A DNA stretch of 64,000 bases from Pleurostoma richardsiae (GCA_030052745.1 JANBVO010000009.1:62001-126000), one strand, 5' to 3'. Positions 11,319 through 25,310 are shown, counted from the stretch's first letter. The notes: generated from the letters alone by a model not told the origin. Program-made: numbers and translations.

Positions 11319-13105
11319 ATGCCGCATTCAACCTCTCCCGGCTCGTCGCGGCGCGCCGCCTCCCAGAGCCGCGTCTCGGTCTTGAAGACTCACGGAGACG
11401 CGATTTCTGACTCTCTGGAATCGACGGAGAAATTCCCCGACTTCGATGCTGGTCTATCGGGAAGCCATGTGCGATCGGCCAGTCCGCGGAAGCTCAACGG
11501 ATACTCGAATAGGAGGGCATCATCGACTGATCGATGGCTGCCACGGAGTAACAGTCAAACTCGTGGGGTCCGTTGGGGACTCGCCAACCAGTCGGCGCTT
11601 CCGGCGCATGCCAGTGGCTACGGCCACGGTCGGCAAAGGAGCATAAGCAATGCGCTGAACAACATCCGAGGACGGGCTGGAAGCATGAGCCAGAATGCTC
11701 ATGAGATAGCCGGGGTGCTTCGCGCTCCTGTGTCACCTAAGCTAATAGTATGCCTAGCCACCGCCATACTGCTGCCCATATCCCTGAGCAGTAGCTGAAT
11801 GCTGATACGTCTCGGTAGATGTTGTGCGTGATGTGGTATGCCTCGTCGGCCATGACAAACACCTCCTCCAAGTCGATCCTCAACGTTTTTGACAAACCGG
11901 CCACTCTCACACTCGTCCAATTCGCTTTCGTATCCGCTTGCTGCGTGCTCTTTTCTTGGTTAGCCTCCGTCTTCCCGACGCTCAGGACTGCTATACCGGC
12001 GCTGAAGCATGGGATCCGGCCCCCGAGCGTGGAGGCCATCAGAACCACACTGCCCCTCGCGGCTTTCCAGATAGCGGGCCACCTTCTCAGCTCGACGGCG
12101 ACTTCCAAGATACCAGTGTCCTTGGTTCATACAATCAAGGGCCTTTCCCCGTTATTTACGGTATTTGCCTATCGCTTTGTCTTCGATATCAGGTACCCGG
12201 TGGCTACGTATTTGTCTCTGATCCCGTTGACGCTCGGCGTGATGCTAGCGTGCTCTGGAAATCGGGCATTCGGCGGTGAGCTGCTTGGCATCATCTATGC
12301 TCTCTTAGCGACGGTCATTTTTGTTACGCAGAACATATTTTCCAAGCGACTATTCAACGAAGCTGCGAGGGCCGAGGCCGAGGGGATGACCGCGCAGTCT
12401 CGCAAGCTTGACAAGCTTAATTTGCTGTGTTATTCCTCCGGACTCGCCTTCATTCTCACTGCGCCTATCTGGTTCTGGAGCGAAGGAGTCGGCATCATGG
12501 GAGATTTCTTTTACGACGGCTCAGTCGATCTCAACGAGGGCCCGAATACGTTCGACCATGGCCGGCTTTTCGTGGAGTTTGTCTTCAACGGAACTTTCCA
12601 CTTTTGGCAGAACATTTTGGCGTTTGTCCTGCTTTCTCTTGTCTCTCCCGTGACTTACTCGGTTGCGAGCCTTATCAAGCGGGTATTCGTCATTGTCATT
12701 GCCATCCTCTGGTTTCGGAACCCTACGACTAAGGTGCAAGCCGCCGGGGTGGCATTGACATTTCTGGGCCTATATCTCTATGATCGGTCTAGCGAGAGTA
12801 ACAAGGCCGATCGGAGAGCTAAGATGATGACGGAGACGGGCAGAGAAGAGCCTTTGCTACCCCTGACGTCGAGGGGCCCGGGCACCGACCAAATGACGTC
12901 CGTCTTGCAAGGCTCCACGTTGACTGGCTCAACGGCGCATGCTTACAGCAATAGCCGCTCCTTTGCGAATGGAGAAGATCACAAGAAGTCAGACGAGATG
13001 GGCGGTGGCCGGGCGAGGGGAAGCAGCAATGCGGCATGGCTTCCCCCAGGTACTCGACAGGAGACCACCTGGCGTATCGGCGATAGAGTTGCCGGAGTAG
13101 CGTAG
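11319..13105 (+). CDS. SLY41: SLY41-type membrane transporter (triose-phosphate/nucleotide-sugar transporter family)
   Basis: Two exons, 11319-11747 and 11819-13105, encode 571 aa; the 71-nt intron (GTATGC...CGGTAG) is phase 0. The first ~140 residues are a hydrophilic Ser/Arg-rich cytosolic tail. From residue 144 there is a multi-spanning membrane domain of the TPT/DMT family with roughly ten hydrophobic segments. Conserved pieces are WYASSAMTNTSSKSIL at its start, LSSTATSKIPVSLVHTIKGLSP in the middle and SPVTYSVASLIKRVFVI near the end. Yeast SLY41 was found as a multicopy suppressor of a Ypt1 defect in ER-to-Golgi transport and is an ER/Golgi membrane protein; the substrate of this copy is inferred only to be a phosphorylated or nucleotide-linked small molecule. 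The C-terminal ~110 residues are again polar and probably cytosolic. Confidence 0.9.
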
Positions 13106-13546
13106 GTGGGAGGGCCGCAGGGGACGACTTAGATGAAGGGTGATGCCTACGCGTCTACAGGCGCTGTATGAGATGAATTATTCCGTGCAAACATGGGTGT
13201 CGCCTTGGCGAAGTGGCGAACACGCAGTTGATTCCGTTCCGTACGAACTTTATGCGTTGGGTTCGGGAAGGAATAGCCAACAGTGTCCGGTCTAGAGATA
13301 TGAGTGGTCGCACATTGAGGGCGATGCATCGCCAGGTGGAAGGACAGGCTGTCGGAGAGAAATAACAGGATCGGTATGGCAGGCTAGGCTGGCGTTCGGA
13401 CAAATGGGCTGGGTGTATGGATGCTTGCAAGCACGATAGAATAGACATTGATAATCATCTCAAGGTGTTTGCCAACCACAGAAGAAGGGCGGCTCACCAA
13501 TGATGTACCCTGCCAATGATTGACTGGGAGGAGCGCCCATTGTATC
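13106..13546. other. convergent intergenic region, SLY41 / ORC5
   Basis: A 441 bp region between two 3' ends. Nothing coding is supported. It presumably contains the two 3' UTRs and polyadenylation signals. Confidence 0.5.
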
Positions 13547-15165
13547 TCAATCAATCAACCACTCGTCAATCTCTATGCCCATACTCCTTCCCAAACCCCG
13601 GACAACTTCCCATCCAACATTGACTCTCCATTTTCCTCCTCGATCCAAAGGATCTCCCCCGCCAACTCGCATGAGCAAATGTAGCGTAGAGAGCGTGGCG
13701 ATAGCCATTCCCACGTCAGTGTCCATACCGGTGCCGTCCTCGGGCGCACCCCGCTCAACGCAGAGTGCGATGAAGATAGCCATCATTCTTTCTAAGACAA
13801 ACGCATGAGCGCCAAGTAGCTTTCGTGCAATTTTACGATGCTTCCTTTGCGGCCCCCTTCGCCCCGCTCCACCGCCGAAAGCTGGGACGCCGCCTGGTCT
13901 CCATCTCCGTTGTCCGTGATGGTACGTGGAGAAGAGGGTCACGTCGTGGCGGGGGGCATTATGAGAAGCGAGGTAGGCGGCAAGAAGGAGTAGACGGGCG
14001 GTTGGAGGGAGGAGGGTCGAAAGATCGGTGGGAGACGGCGCAATTGGCAGGGGCTTCGACGGCATGCCTAGAGTAGTGGCATTCTCGTTACCCCTGGGAG
14101 GTCCAGGTACAGGCTTCCTCGATGTGGCGATGATTCCTGGATCCAGGAGACTCTCGTCTTGGAAGTGTACCCGGGCAGCAACTAGAAGCCTAGGAAACTC
14201 TCGCGGCTTATATGTCCCAGCAAGTATAGGAGCTGTGAAGCGAGGCCACAGAGCATTGCAGGCGTCTACGAAGGCCGGGAGTGTTCGTGAGGCCGCTTTC
14301 GTCAGCGCATCGTAGACAGCAGCGCCGAAGCGGGACCATAAGTCGGTGGTCTCCTGTTTCGTCGTCATGGGCAACGTCGGCGGCGGCATCGCTGAGAGAA
14401 TTGCCACGAGCTCAGGTTTTGTATAATTTGGGAATTGGACATGGGGGACGAACGACGTTCGAAGGAGGCTAGGCGGAGGAGACGTCACAATAAATACGGT
14501 CGTGAGGCTCGGTATCTGTAGTGTTGTCAGCTTCATTTACGGGTTGAACATACAATGAATGGGCGCTTGTTCATCTTAGTCGTCTGCATGGGAGACATAC
14601 AATCTCGGATAGGCGCGCCAGAGCAGGGAGCAGGGTGAGGGGTGCTTCCCTCTGGCGGTCGATACCGTCGAAGACAAGTACAAACCGCCGATCATCACGG
14701 GGCGCGGTGTATTTGAGTATCTTAGACAGCTCGAACGCCAACTGGGATACGTTCTCACACCGGCTCGGAGTGCTTTCCCATTGCACTTCCTGCACCACCT
14801 TTGCCAGGGTCTTCTCGAACAGGTGCCGCCCGGTGACACATTCTACGGAGTCGATAATGGCGTAGCTGGGCCTGTGGTTTGAGTCTGTTCCGGTAGCCAA
14901 GCACTCGAGCAATGCGGATACCACGGCGCTCTTCCCCGTGGCTTCTGTGCCGTGGACGACTAAGTTTCGGCAAGATGTCGCATTGGGCTGCAAGCCAGTG
15001 AGCAAACGAGAGCCCAGCGTCGCATGTCCGAGAGCAGCAACGTTGGGCGCGGCCACTTACATGAAGGAGCGTCGCGAGTGCCTGTATCTGCTTCTCTCGA
15101 CTGAGGAAGCGATTGACCAGAACGGACTGTAGTACCTCGTCTGGAAGCTGGTATAACGACGACAT
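13547..15165 (-). CDS. ORC5: origin recognition complex subunit 5
   Basis: Three exons, 15061-15165, 14601-14987 and 13547-14515, encode 486 aa. Both introns are phase 0, with GTAAGT...TTGCAG and GTATGT...CTACAG signals. ORC5 is an AAA+ subunit of the six-protein complex that binds replication origins and loads the MCM helicase. A Walker A motif is present at residues 48-55 (GTEATGKS) and a Walker B-like FVLVFDGID near 137-145. The N-terminal LSREKQIQALATLLHP is the usual start of ORC/Cdc6 ATPase domains. The winged-helix C-terminal half carries the typical RLLLLAAYLASHNAPRHDVTLFS block and a basic linker. I start at 15165 (MSSLYQLPDEV), which matches the expected ORC5 beginning; an upstream in-frame ATG at 15198 would add 11 residues. 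Divergent from the Zn2Cys6 gene. Confidence 0.93.
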
Positions 15166-16011
15166 TTGTGTCCTTCCTGGTGCTCCAGGATCGTGCATTG
15201 ATCAGCAGGCCAACATGAAGCAGGCTCAAGCCTGTACAGGACCGGATATACTCGACGGTCGTGAAACGCGTGCATCGCGTCGAGGCTAAGGCGCTAAGAG
15301 GTTCGCTGCGACATTACATCTGAAGTACCCAGGTACTATGCATGTACATACCCAGTATACATAGGTCCATAGGTACATACCTGGGTATTTAGGTACTTAG
15401 GTAGGTAGGGATCTCGTGTTCCCAACGTTTGCGGCTGAAAAGGCGGGGGCATCCCGCCCTCGGTCCTTAGTCCGTTCATAGAGGTACACTTCACGAGTTG
15501 GGATCCCACACAGCTTGGACAGGCAATAAAGGCTCTCCACGTCTACTTCTGCAGGTTTTGTATCACCAGAGCTCATCAACTCGCCCAAGTACGATGACAT
15601 TTTCAGCTTTCTGTCTCGGCGCCCAGTGGTGTCGCTCAAATGAAACCGCACGTGGTTGATTGATGACGCCGAGTCGCCGACCTAGGCACAAGCCGAGGAG
15701 CGTGCACGCCCGACCCATCCTGTCTCGTCGCACCCACAGACAGGTGTGGCCTCATCACGGAGAAGGCGTCAGCCATCAGTTCTCGAGCTGCAAATCCGCC
15801 CAGTCCGCTACTCTAGCTTCAAGACACCTACAGGACTGCGCCTGTACGATCCATTCTCGGTCGGGCGGTAGAGGACCTGTCCCACACGGTATCTCATCTG
15901 TGGACCGCGCCTATGTGGACGCTGTATCGTTCATGGTGAAACAGACGCCGACTTCACGTGGTAACTAGTTGAGACGAGACATCGATACGGGGGTATCAGT
16001 GTCACCTCTAC
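15166..16011. promoter_or_regulatory. divergent upstream region ORC5 / Zn2Cys6 factor
   Basis: An 846 bp shared upstream region containing the palindromic cluster at 15325-15410. Short frames at 15397-15651 (-) and 15660-15968 (+) have no recognisable content. A CACGTG lies near 15955. Confidence 0.4.
15325..15410. repeat. TAGGTA/TACCTA palindromic cluster
   Basis: A dense run of related units: AAGTACCCAGGTAC, ATAGGTACATACCTGGGTAT and TTAGGTACTTAGGTAGGTAG. It lies 160-245 nt upstream of the ORC5 start. Confidence 0.7.
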
Positions 16012-17526
16012 ATGATGGAACTTCTAGAGAGCACCCAAGGCCAACTCGTGCACCAAGACGAGCCGCACCCAGAGAAGCCGTATCATCCAAAGCGCCCCCA
16101 CAAGAAATCGAGATTGGGATGCATCCGCTGCAAGCATCGGCGGGTCAAATGCGATGAGGTGAAACCTACCTGCAGTGCTTGTACCGCTCGCCGGGAAGAC
16201 TGTACATATCCAGTCTCCCCGTCTCCATCCTCCACCGCACCTCCTTCCAGCGGCCGTGCATCGTTGTCGTTCTCTCGGCGCAGCTCTCCCGGTCCGAGAT
16301 CTGAGGACGACGGCGGACTATGTATCGCGAATGAGCCTGTCTTCCGGCCATCGGGCGCCGACGAAGAAGACTTGAGGCTGCTTTGGTTCTATACCACTAA
16401 AACATACGGCTCTTTTGCCCTCAGGGCTGGCCGTGAACCCGTCATCGACAATATTCTCAAGGTCAAGGTCCTCCAATGCGCCTTGCAGAGCCCTTTTCTA
16501 ATGGATTGTGTCTTGGGCCTGTCGGCTTTGCATCTCCAGTATCTCAAGCAAGAAATTTCACCTCGAAGGGCCATAAGCTACCGCGTGAGAGCTTTTGAGG
16601 GTTACCGAAAGGCCATCGAGCGGGCGAATCCCAATGACTTCCCCGCCCTACTTGCCTGTTCCCTTCTTTTGTGCGCTCTAGCGTCGCAGACTTTTCGGGA
16701 GCCGGACGCCAAGGACGTATTCCTGATTGATTGGGTAGGGGCCCTTCTGTTCGAGCTTCGTTCCATGGCTTCACTAACAGGCACTCGGCTATAGATGATC
16801 GTGTGGAGGGGTATTGGTCTCATCGTCGAGCTGATTACGCCCGAGGCTATGTTTGCATCAGGCATGCAGATGCTCTTCAACAGGCCACGGCTCGATCTCG
16901 ATAAGGCCGCACTGCGCATCCCAAACAACCTCCTCTTCATGGTCACATCCATCAAAGATGGTGACGTCGACTTCCCGTATCGTGACGCGTACTACGACAC
17001 CCTGAAATATCTTGGCGCGCTTTATCTTGAATTAGAGGCCGGATTCAGCCCCATCCTGGACCTCAGTATCATCACATTCTTCACTTTCCTTCCGAAGCCG
17101 TTCATCGAGGTTGCTCGGCAGAGACGTCCAAGGAGCCTTATCATCCTAGTATACTACGCGGTCTTTGCCAAGCTTATCGACCGCGTCTGGTGGATGGAGG
17201 GCATTGCTGACCGCGAGATTCTCGGCATATGTCGCATGCTGAGCGATGAGTGGCTCCCGTTGCTTCAGGTTCCCCGCATGGCCGTCCGCGTGCAAAACAA
17301 GGTGGATTTGGCCACACTACTCCTCGGAAATCACGCTTGGGAACCGTCGTTGGAAGAGGACCGGCCAGATCCTCGGGATAAAACGCTGGCAATATTGGAC
17401 GACTATGGCCAGGAAGTTGAGTACGTGGGTAGATGGGTTACCCGACTCACCTTCGCCCCACGTCCAGGAGAGAGCAGGGACATGATGGAGACTGGGCCAC
17501 ACTTCCGGGGTGACACGGTTCTCTGA
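16012..17526 (+). CDS. Zn2Cys6 fungal transcription factor (Upc2-like C-terminal domain)
   Basis: Two exons, 16012-16734 and 16795-17526, encode 484 aa; the 60-nt intron (GTAGGG...CTATAG) is phase 0. The binuclear zinc cluster spans residues 37-62 with spacing C-x2-C-x6-C-x6-C-x2-C-x6-C, preceded by a basic stretch (HPKRPHKKSRLG). A Ser/Pro-rich linker follows. The rest is helical and hydrophobic (DCVLGLSALHLQYL, CSLLLCALAS), resembling the Fungal_trans_2/Upc2-type regulatory domain found in sterol-uptake regulators and in many unassigned cluster regulators. Two ATGs open the frame (16012 and 16015). No metabolic gene cluster adjoins it, so the target is unknown. It would act in the nucleus as a DNA-binding regulator. 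Confidence 0.87.
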
Positions 17527-19077
17527 AGCCTTCCTTGCTAGCTGCTTCCTCAGAGGTGGCAGAGCTGCCTGATAACCTCGTTGTCGTCAACTCTACCTCT
17601 CGAATCGTCCCACAGAGTCCTTATAATGAACCATGCGCACCGCAAATAGTCGGTTATGACTTTTGGAAGACCACATATTCCAGACTCTGGGGCATTTAAG
17701 TTTGTCCATACCGTTGCTCGAGCTTGTGACAAAGCGAACAATGACAGGCGGACTAACCCACTCGAACTAACTATTTGGAATCGAATGAGAACTGAGGGCT
17801 TCCGATCAGGGTTGCCCGGGGATCATCCTACACGGCAAGAGACACATTCGTCACGCTTTTTTCACGGTTAGACATGGGCGCGGAATTAAACTGTCCGTAC
17901 ATCTACCTACTCCTTGACTGCTCCCGGAGAGAGTATCACACTGGACAACTAAACAGCCTTGTCGGGATATACACCCCATTCCCGAGCCGTTCTTCACATT
18001 GTCGTCCCGTTGCTTGACGAAACTTTGGGCTGCCTTAGCAACACGAGAGGGCTAGGGGGCAAGAGATAGCTTCATTACCATTTCATGAAGGCGCACACCT
18101 ACCAAGAGCCGTCAGTCTGTTTTGGATACGCGCGTCTCAGCGATAGGTAGGTTCCGGACTTAGACGGAGGTTGCCAATATCCGGCCGCCGTTCTTGTCAC
18201 AGCAGACTTCATCTGACTTGACTCTAGGTATGAGCGCGCACGAAGGGGGTGACAAGCAGCGGACTTGTGTCAGTGACAGCATCACGGTCGGCGATGGGAT
18301 CTCGGGGGAGGCGACCACAGTTCCCAAAAGTATCGAGAAGTCAATTATCCCCGAGATTAAGACACGACGTGCGCATTCAGCCTATCTCAGCATAAGACGC
18401 CAGTCAAGGCCCTCATTAGTAACTGCTGTATTTACTCTTGACGACTCTCTCTTTCCTGATATTAGAGAAAGTACGGAGTACCTTATCAAAAGCGCTGTCT
18501 GTTGTCCGTAAATACGGGTGTCTCCGCCGCAGGCTCATGTCGAGGCGTGATATCACTAGCTGCCATGCCCAGCGAGACAGGCGAGGCAGTTTCCGACATC
18601 AGCATGCAATGTGGCCGTTGCCAGATCGTTGCCCTTATATATCTCGCCGGAGCGGGAAAGTATGTACTTGTACGTAGCTGTTTCTGTCTGGGAGTTAGTT
18701 GGACACCAGGTATTATCTATTTACGTCAGAGGCAGGGAAGCTGTGCAAGTATCGAACCTTGATGGGATCAGAGGATTTCGCGGTAGAGTTGACGAGAAGG
18801 TGTCAGGACGAGGCGCGACAACGCGTGGATGAGGAACGAGCCAATGTATTCAAAACAGCGAGGCAAAATACTAGACAATCATCCCCCATAAAGCAAGCGA
18901 AGAGTAAAATGCACAGATGCAGATTACAAGAGGAAAACTGCCGATTTCTTTAGTACACAGCTCACAAAGGAGAACTTGGATTGAGCTAAGAACCTCCCCA
19001 CGAATCTCTCCTCTTCTGTACACAGGCTCAGCGTTCTCCTTTGCAGCAACTTTTATAGTCAACTACAGACAACCCCT
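17527..19077. other. gene-poor stretch between Zn2Cys6 factor and ATP2
   Basis: A 1.55 kb region. The best candidate is a 93-codon frame at 18230-18511 (+) starting MSAHEGGDKQ, followed out of frame by 18502-18762. Neither shows a domain or convincing splice sites. It may be a degraded or lineage-specific gene, but I do not call one. Confidence 0.4.
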
Positions 19078-21078
<2,001 letters not shown>

Positions 21079-21224
21079 CTTGGCAGATGAAGAAGAACGA
21101 CCTGAGATGGGGTTGTTGGAGGTTGGGAGGAGAGGTTTTTGAGGTGTTGTATCTGGGGGAAGACTTTGTTTTCCCGGAACTTGAATGAAGCTTCTAACCG
21201 ACCAGTCGCGGGCCAGGTGGAAGA

Positions 21225-21232
21225 TCACGTGA
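21225..21232. promoter_or_regulatory. TCACGTGA palindrome in the ATP2 promoter
   Basis: A perfect 8-bp palindrome containing the CACGTG bHLH core, 147 nt upstream of the ATP2 start codon. The same octamer occurs 302 nt upstream of TFB1, and TCACGTG lies 291 nt upstream of COX5. A Cbf1-like factor is a reasonable guess. Confidence 0.45.
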
Positions 21233-21433
21233 TATGCACGGGCCAGCGACCTGCACTCTTTCCCCGTTGTCCGACGCACCCGACTTTTCCTCGCGGTATC
21301 TCTTATTAGTGGGTACTGCGACTGTCTGTTGCCGGCATCTCTGGCAGGTACCATAATGTTAGTTAGGTCCAACCTTTTTGACCTAAATACTATGTACCTT
21401 AAGTACCTATCTTAGTTTCTCAATTGCTTTCCT

Positions 21434-21480
21434 ATAGGTAGGTACCTACCTAGGTAGGTATGTATCTACGTTGGTACCTA
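21434..21480. repeat. TAGGTA/TACCTA palindromic cluster with an 18-bp perfect palindrome
   Basis: Positions 21443-21460 read TACCTACCTAGGTAGGTA, which equals its own reverse complement. Partial copies flank it on both sides. Confidence 0.8.
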
Positions 21481-21680
21481 CTCGGCTCCCAGAACGAAGT
21501 TGTTAACCCCTGCTCGAGCCATTAGACAGGTTATTCTAAAGGTCGCCTTGATCGAGTCCGCAAGGTCTATAGATGTTGGTGATATCTCAATCACAGAACT
21601 CTACCTGCACATTCCGCATCTCATATTGTGACGGGACCTGTAGCTTGCGCTCTATCTAGAGTAGGGGCGAACGAAGGGGT

Positions 21681-21723
21681 ATCTAGGTAGGTAGGCAAGT
21701 ACTTAGGATAGTTGGATAGGTAC
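21681..21723. repeat. TAGGTA palindromic cluster
   Basis: Contains ATCTAGGTAGGTAGG, AGTACTTAGGATAG and GATAGGTACCT. Same family as the neighbouring clusters. Confidence 0.6.
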
Positions 21724-21842
21724 CTGAGGGTTGTTAAATGTCCGGTCGGGTGGGTACGATGGTATGGGTGCACGTACTCCCGTATACATACAGGCAAAGT
21801 AGGCACCTAATTTGCTAACGTGCGTATTCCATATTGTTACTC

Positions 21843-21913
21843 CGTAGGTATGTACGTACTTAGGTAGGTACCTAGGTACTCATTCTCACAAAGGATATGC
21901 CCTATGAAGGTAC
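21843..21913. repeat. TAGGTA/TACCTA palindromic cluster
   Basis: Contains GTAGGTATGTACGTACTTAG, GGTAGGTACCTAGGTACT and AAGGTACCT. Confidence 0.7.
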
Positions 21914-22297
21914 CTGCCCAATCCTTATTTGCAGCCTTTCATAAAAGGGGAAAACAGCATCACTTCTGCCACGAGCAATGTCCTTGGAACGTACAGCATG
22001 TAGCATCTTGTTGACTTGTGTACTGATTGTGGTGTCTGTGGGCTGAGACACGTTCAGGGGAGCGACTGACCGCCTAGCCTGGTGTTACAGATTGCATGAA
22101 TACCTCAGATATATATGTCTCCGTATTGGGCACTCTAAAAAGAAGGCCTTGAAACGTTACAATAGCTTGTTCTTGCTACAAAACAGTGTCGTTCCCATTT
22201 CCAATGTGTCCCGCCGCCACCCAGAGAGGGACTTGCTGGCGTTGCTAAGTGTCGTTCACGCTCGAGGAGCACTGGGAGGCTAACAGTTTCCAGGACA

Positions 22298-24917
22298 TCA
22301 AGACGCCTGGGATATCGTCGACTCCAAAGCCAGAACCTGCAGATAGACACAAGTGTTAGCTTCCGAGCTCTACGGTGGCAGCTTCTTTCCCAACTTACAA
22401 TAGCCGTCCTGGATGGGATATAGACGTGAGTCCAGTTCTTCCTGCCGTTCCATTCCATTGCGGTTGTCTGACCCGGCACGTTAGTTAAAAAGATGGCCAA
22501 ATCTGGGGACGCTGCAGATCACGAGGGTAAAACCCTGTGTTAGGCAGGTAGATATCTGGGGGATGACTCACAAAGAAACGCGTGTTCTCGTCAATTGAGT
22601 TGAAACCGCCGGCCTCTCTGGAGTCAGTATTTAGGACGATCGCGTATGTTCCTGGAACGTCCACTCCAATGCGATAGTCGGTGAAGCTTTCCGTGTGATG
22701 GAAGTTGAAGATGAACACAAGTCCTGCGCGTTCGAAGACGATTACTTTATCGCCTTCGTGTTTGAGCGATATGTAGGCTGGAGGGGCGTGCAACCAGCCA
22801 TATCTGTCCTCGCAGAGGTTCATCAGGCGGTCGAAATTATTTAGGTACTGATATCTCAAGAGGTGGTCATCTGTCAGGTTCAATTGGCGCCGAGCATACC
22901 AGAAAGAGTTGTTGTTTCCTTCCCGAGGGAAATCCAGCCACTCGGGATGGCCGAATTCATTCCCCTCAAAGTTGAGGTAACCATCGCCACCGAGCGCGTG
23001 GGTAAGCAGGCGAATCATCTTATGCAGAGCCATGCCCCGGGCAATGACCGGGGTCAGTGGTGTCAGATTGGACATGTTCGTGTACAGTTCCGCATCGCAA
23101 AGATGCATCATGAGGGTCTTGTCTCCGACTAGGCTGCGTGCCGGTTAGAGGTGCGCATTTTGGACATGAGGTTACTTACGCTTGGTCATGGCTCTCGCAG
23201 TACGCGATCGTCTTCTCCCCGTGACGCCTGTTAGTCAGGGTCCAGCAGATATTGCCGATATTCCAGTCTTCGTCTTTCTGCTCCTTCAGGATCTTGATCC
23301 ACATGTCCGGGATGGCCATGGCAAGCCTATAATCAAACCCAACGCCCCCCAGGGACAAGGGTAGGCACAATGCAGGCATCCCGGACACGTCCTCAGCAAC
23401 GGTGATGCACTCAGGATAAAGTTGATGGAGCATCTCGTTGGCGAGCATCAAATACACCACTGCCTCCTCGTCTACGTCGGCACCGAAATACTCATGGTAG
23501 CCCCCAGAGAAGCCGCTGGAGTACTTGTGAGCAGGGAACTTGACAGCGGAGGTTTGGTGTACTCACGTTCCAATCCCATGGTGAACATAGAGCATGCTGG
23601 TGACGCCATCGAACCGGAAACCATCAAAACGGTACTCGTCCATCCAGAACCTGAGGTTGCTCAAGAGAAATCTCATGACTTCGTGATGACCGTAGTTGAA
23701 CAGTCTGCTGTCCCACAGATCATGCCTTCCCTTGCCTCCCTCGTGGAAGTACTGGTGGTCGGTGCCGTCAAACTCGTTCAAGCCATCCAGAACGTTTTTT
23801 GAAGCATGGCTATGCACAATATCCAAGAGGACGACAAGGCCCATACTATGAGCAGTATCCACAAGTTCCTTGAGGTCTTCGGGTGGCCCGTATCGGCTAC
23901 TTGCGGCGAAGAAGTTGTTGACCTGGTAGCCGAAACTGGCATAGTACGCGTGCTCCATGACGGCCATAAGTTGAATGACATTGTAGCCCAAACTCTTGAT
24001 GCGTGGCAGCATGTTCTTGGTGAATTCCTTGTAGGTTGCAACCTTGAGATCCGGCGATGATATACCGACGTGTGCCTCATAGACACGGACACTAAGCGGC
24101 TTTTTTGGCCGCACATGCTTGAATTCATACTTCTCACTGGGAGGCGGGTTCCAAAACCGAGCCTCGTATGCTGGAGACACCGTCAAATCTTGAGTAACGT
24201 ACTTGATCCAGGCCGGAAGACGGTCGACTCGCTCTCCATTCGGCAAGGCAAGAGAGATCTAGGTGGTGTCAGCCCCAGCGTCCTCAGAAACGCGCGGAGG
24301 AGCATTTGATACCTTGATCTTGGAATTGTGCGGAATCGAGACTTGACCGTTGGGTTTAGGAGGAACAATGATCTCGAACACACCGAAGTTGTTCTTCCTC
24401 ATCGGATGGGATTCGCGGTTCCAGTTATCTTTATTACGAATCAGTGGTATACGCAGCGAGGTGGGATATGAACTGAGGCGTACTGAAGTCGCCGATAAGG
24501 AAGGCCGCTTGAGCGTTGGGTGCCCATTCGCGATAGATCACATTGTTGTCTTTATCGACATTAAGGCCGAATATGTCCGTGCCCTGAATGTGGAAAGAGC
24601 GTCAGCATACTACCATTCCTACGATGATTGGAGAGGGCGTCTTGCTCTGCTAAACTTGTCTATCCCGCCCTCGGTGTTGTCGATAGTCTTAGTCCATTCC
24701 TGGGCTTTAGAAAACCGCCGTCGTAGGGCATCTTTGAAGGGCGATAGCCATGGATCAAGCTGGATAACTCCTGGAGACTGATTAGCACTAGGAAGGGACA
24801 GTGATGGAAGCAGAGGGTCTAATACTCACCGGTCCCGTCCGCGGGAATTCCCTCGGCCGCTGCGTGCTCGCCGTGCACGCCGAGCGTGTTGGCTGATTTC
24901 TCAATAACAGTCGTCAT
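22298..24917 (-). CDS. GLC3: 1,4-alpha-glucan branching enzyme (glycogen branching enzyme)
   Basis: Nine exons, 24830-24917, 24646-24770, 24484-24583, 24313-24428, 23567-24258, 23180-23515, 22572-23133, 22399-22467 and 22298-22336, encode 708 aa. It transfers alpha-1,4 chains to alpha-1,6 positions during glycogen synthesis in the cytosol (GH13). The four conserved GH13 regions are present in order: [10 protein letters not shown], the nucleophile region [10 protein letters not shown], the acid/base region AEDVSGMP and ESHDQ. The N-terminal CBM48-type region includes [19 protein letters not shown]. Length agrees with fungal GLC3. The intron at 24584-24645 appears to have a GC donor (AGA/GCAAGA) instead of GT; all other junctions are GT..AG. 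The final exon adds only 12 residues ([12 protein letters not shown]). Confidence 0.95.
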
Positions 24918-25258
24918 AGCTGCGAGTGTATCCGGAGCTCTACACGAGGCAGACAATGCGTACTGGAGACCCCTCGAAGTTTCAGGTTGCGTGTGTGGAG
25001 CTTTCGTTGCTCGTAAGTGCGCTGCCTGGTGCCAAGAACAACAACAAATCGGGTGAAGTGTCAAGTCTAGCAAGGAGTGAATTCACTGGGAACTCGAACA
25101 CAGCGACGGCAAGCAAGTGAAGGAGGCGGGAGACGTTGGGAGTCCTGATCATATCAGGGTACTTGGACCGTTGAGGAGTGGAGAGCTCGATGATATGACG
25201 TCGTGAAGGCGTATCGGGTTACAGTCGGTTATGTGTATGCAAGTACAGTTAAGTATCT

Positions 25259-25300
25259 GAGTACCTAGGTACCTAAGGTCGGTACCTACCACTGCTACCT
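25259..25300. repeat. TAGGTA/TACCTA palindromic cluster
   Basis: Contains GAGTACCTAGGTACCTAAGG, GGTACCTACC and TGCTACCTTA, immediately left of the foldback element. Confidence 0.7.
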
Positions 25301-25310
25301 TACTGGTAAA

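Larger units (their letters stand above)
21079..22297. other. ATP2 promoter and repeat-rich intergenic region
   Basis: A 1.22 kb region between the start of ATP2 and the 3' end of GLC3. It contains the ATP2 promoter with TCACGTGA and three palindromic clusters. No gene is supported; the frame at 22092-22283 overlaps the GLC3 3' region and has no features. Confidence 0.5.

Noticed and set aside
15325-15410. Telomere-like or CRISPR-like repeat array
   Set aside because: The units are irregular in spacing and orientation, not a fixed-length direct repeat with unique spacers, and do not match TTAGGG.
24584-24645. Premature stop in the branching enzyme instead of an intron
   Set aside because: The TAG falls inside a segment with a consensus branch and acceptor, and removing it restores the conserved family sequence exactly in phase.
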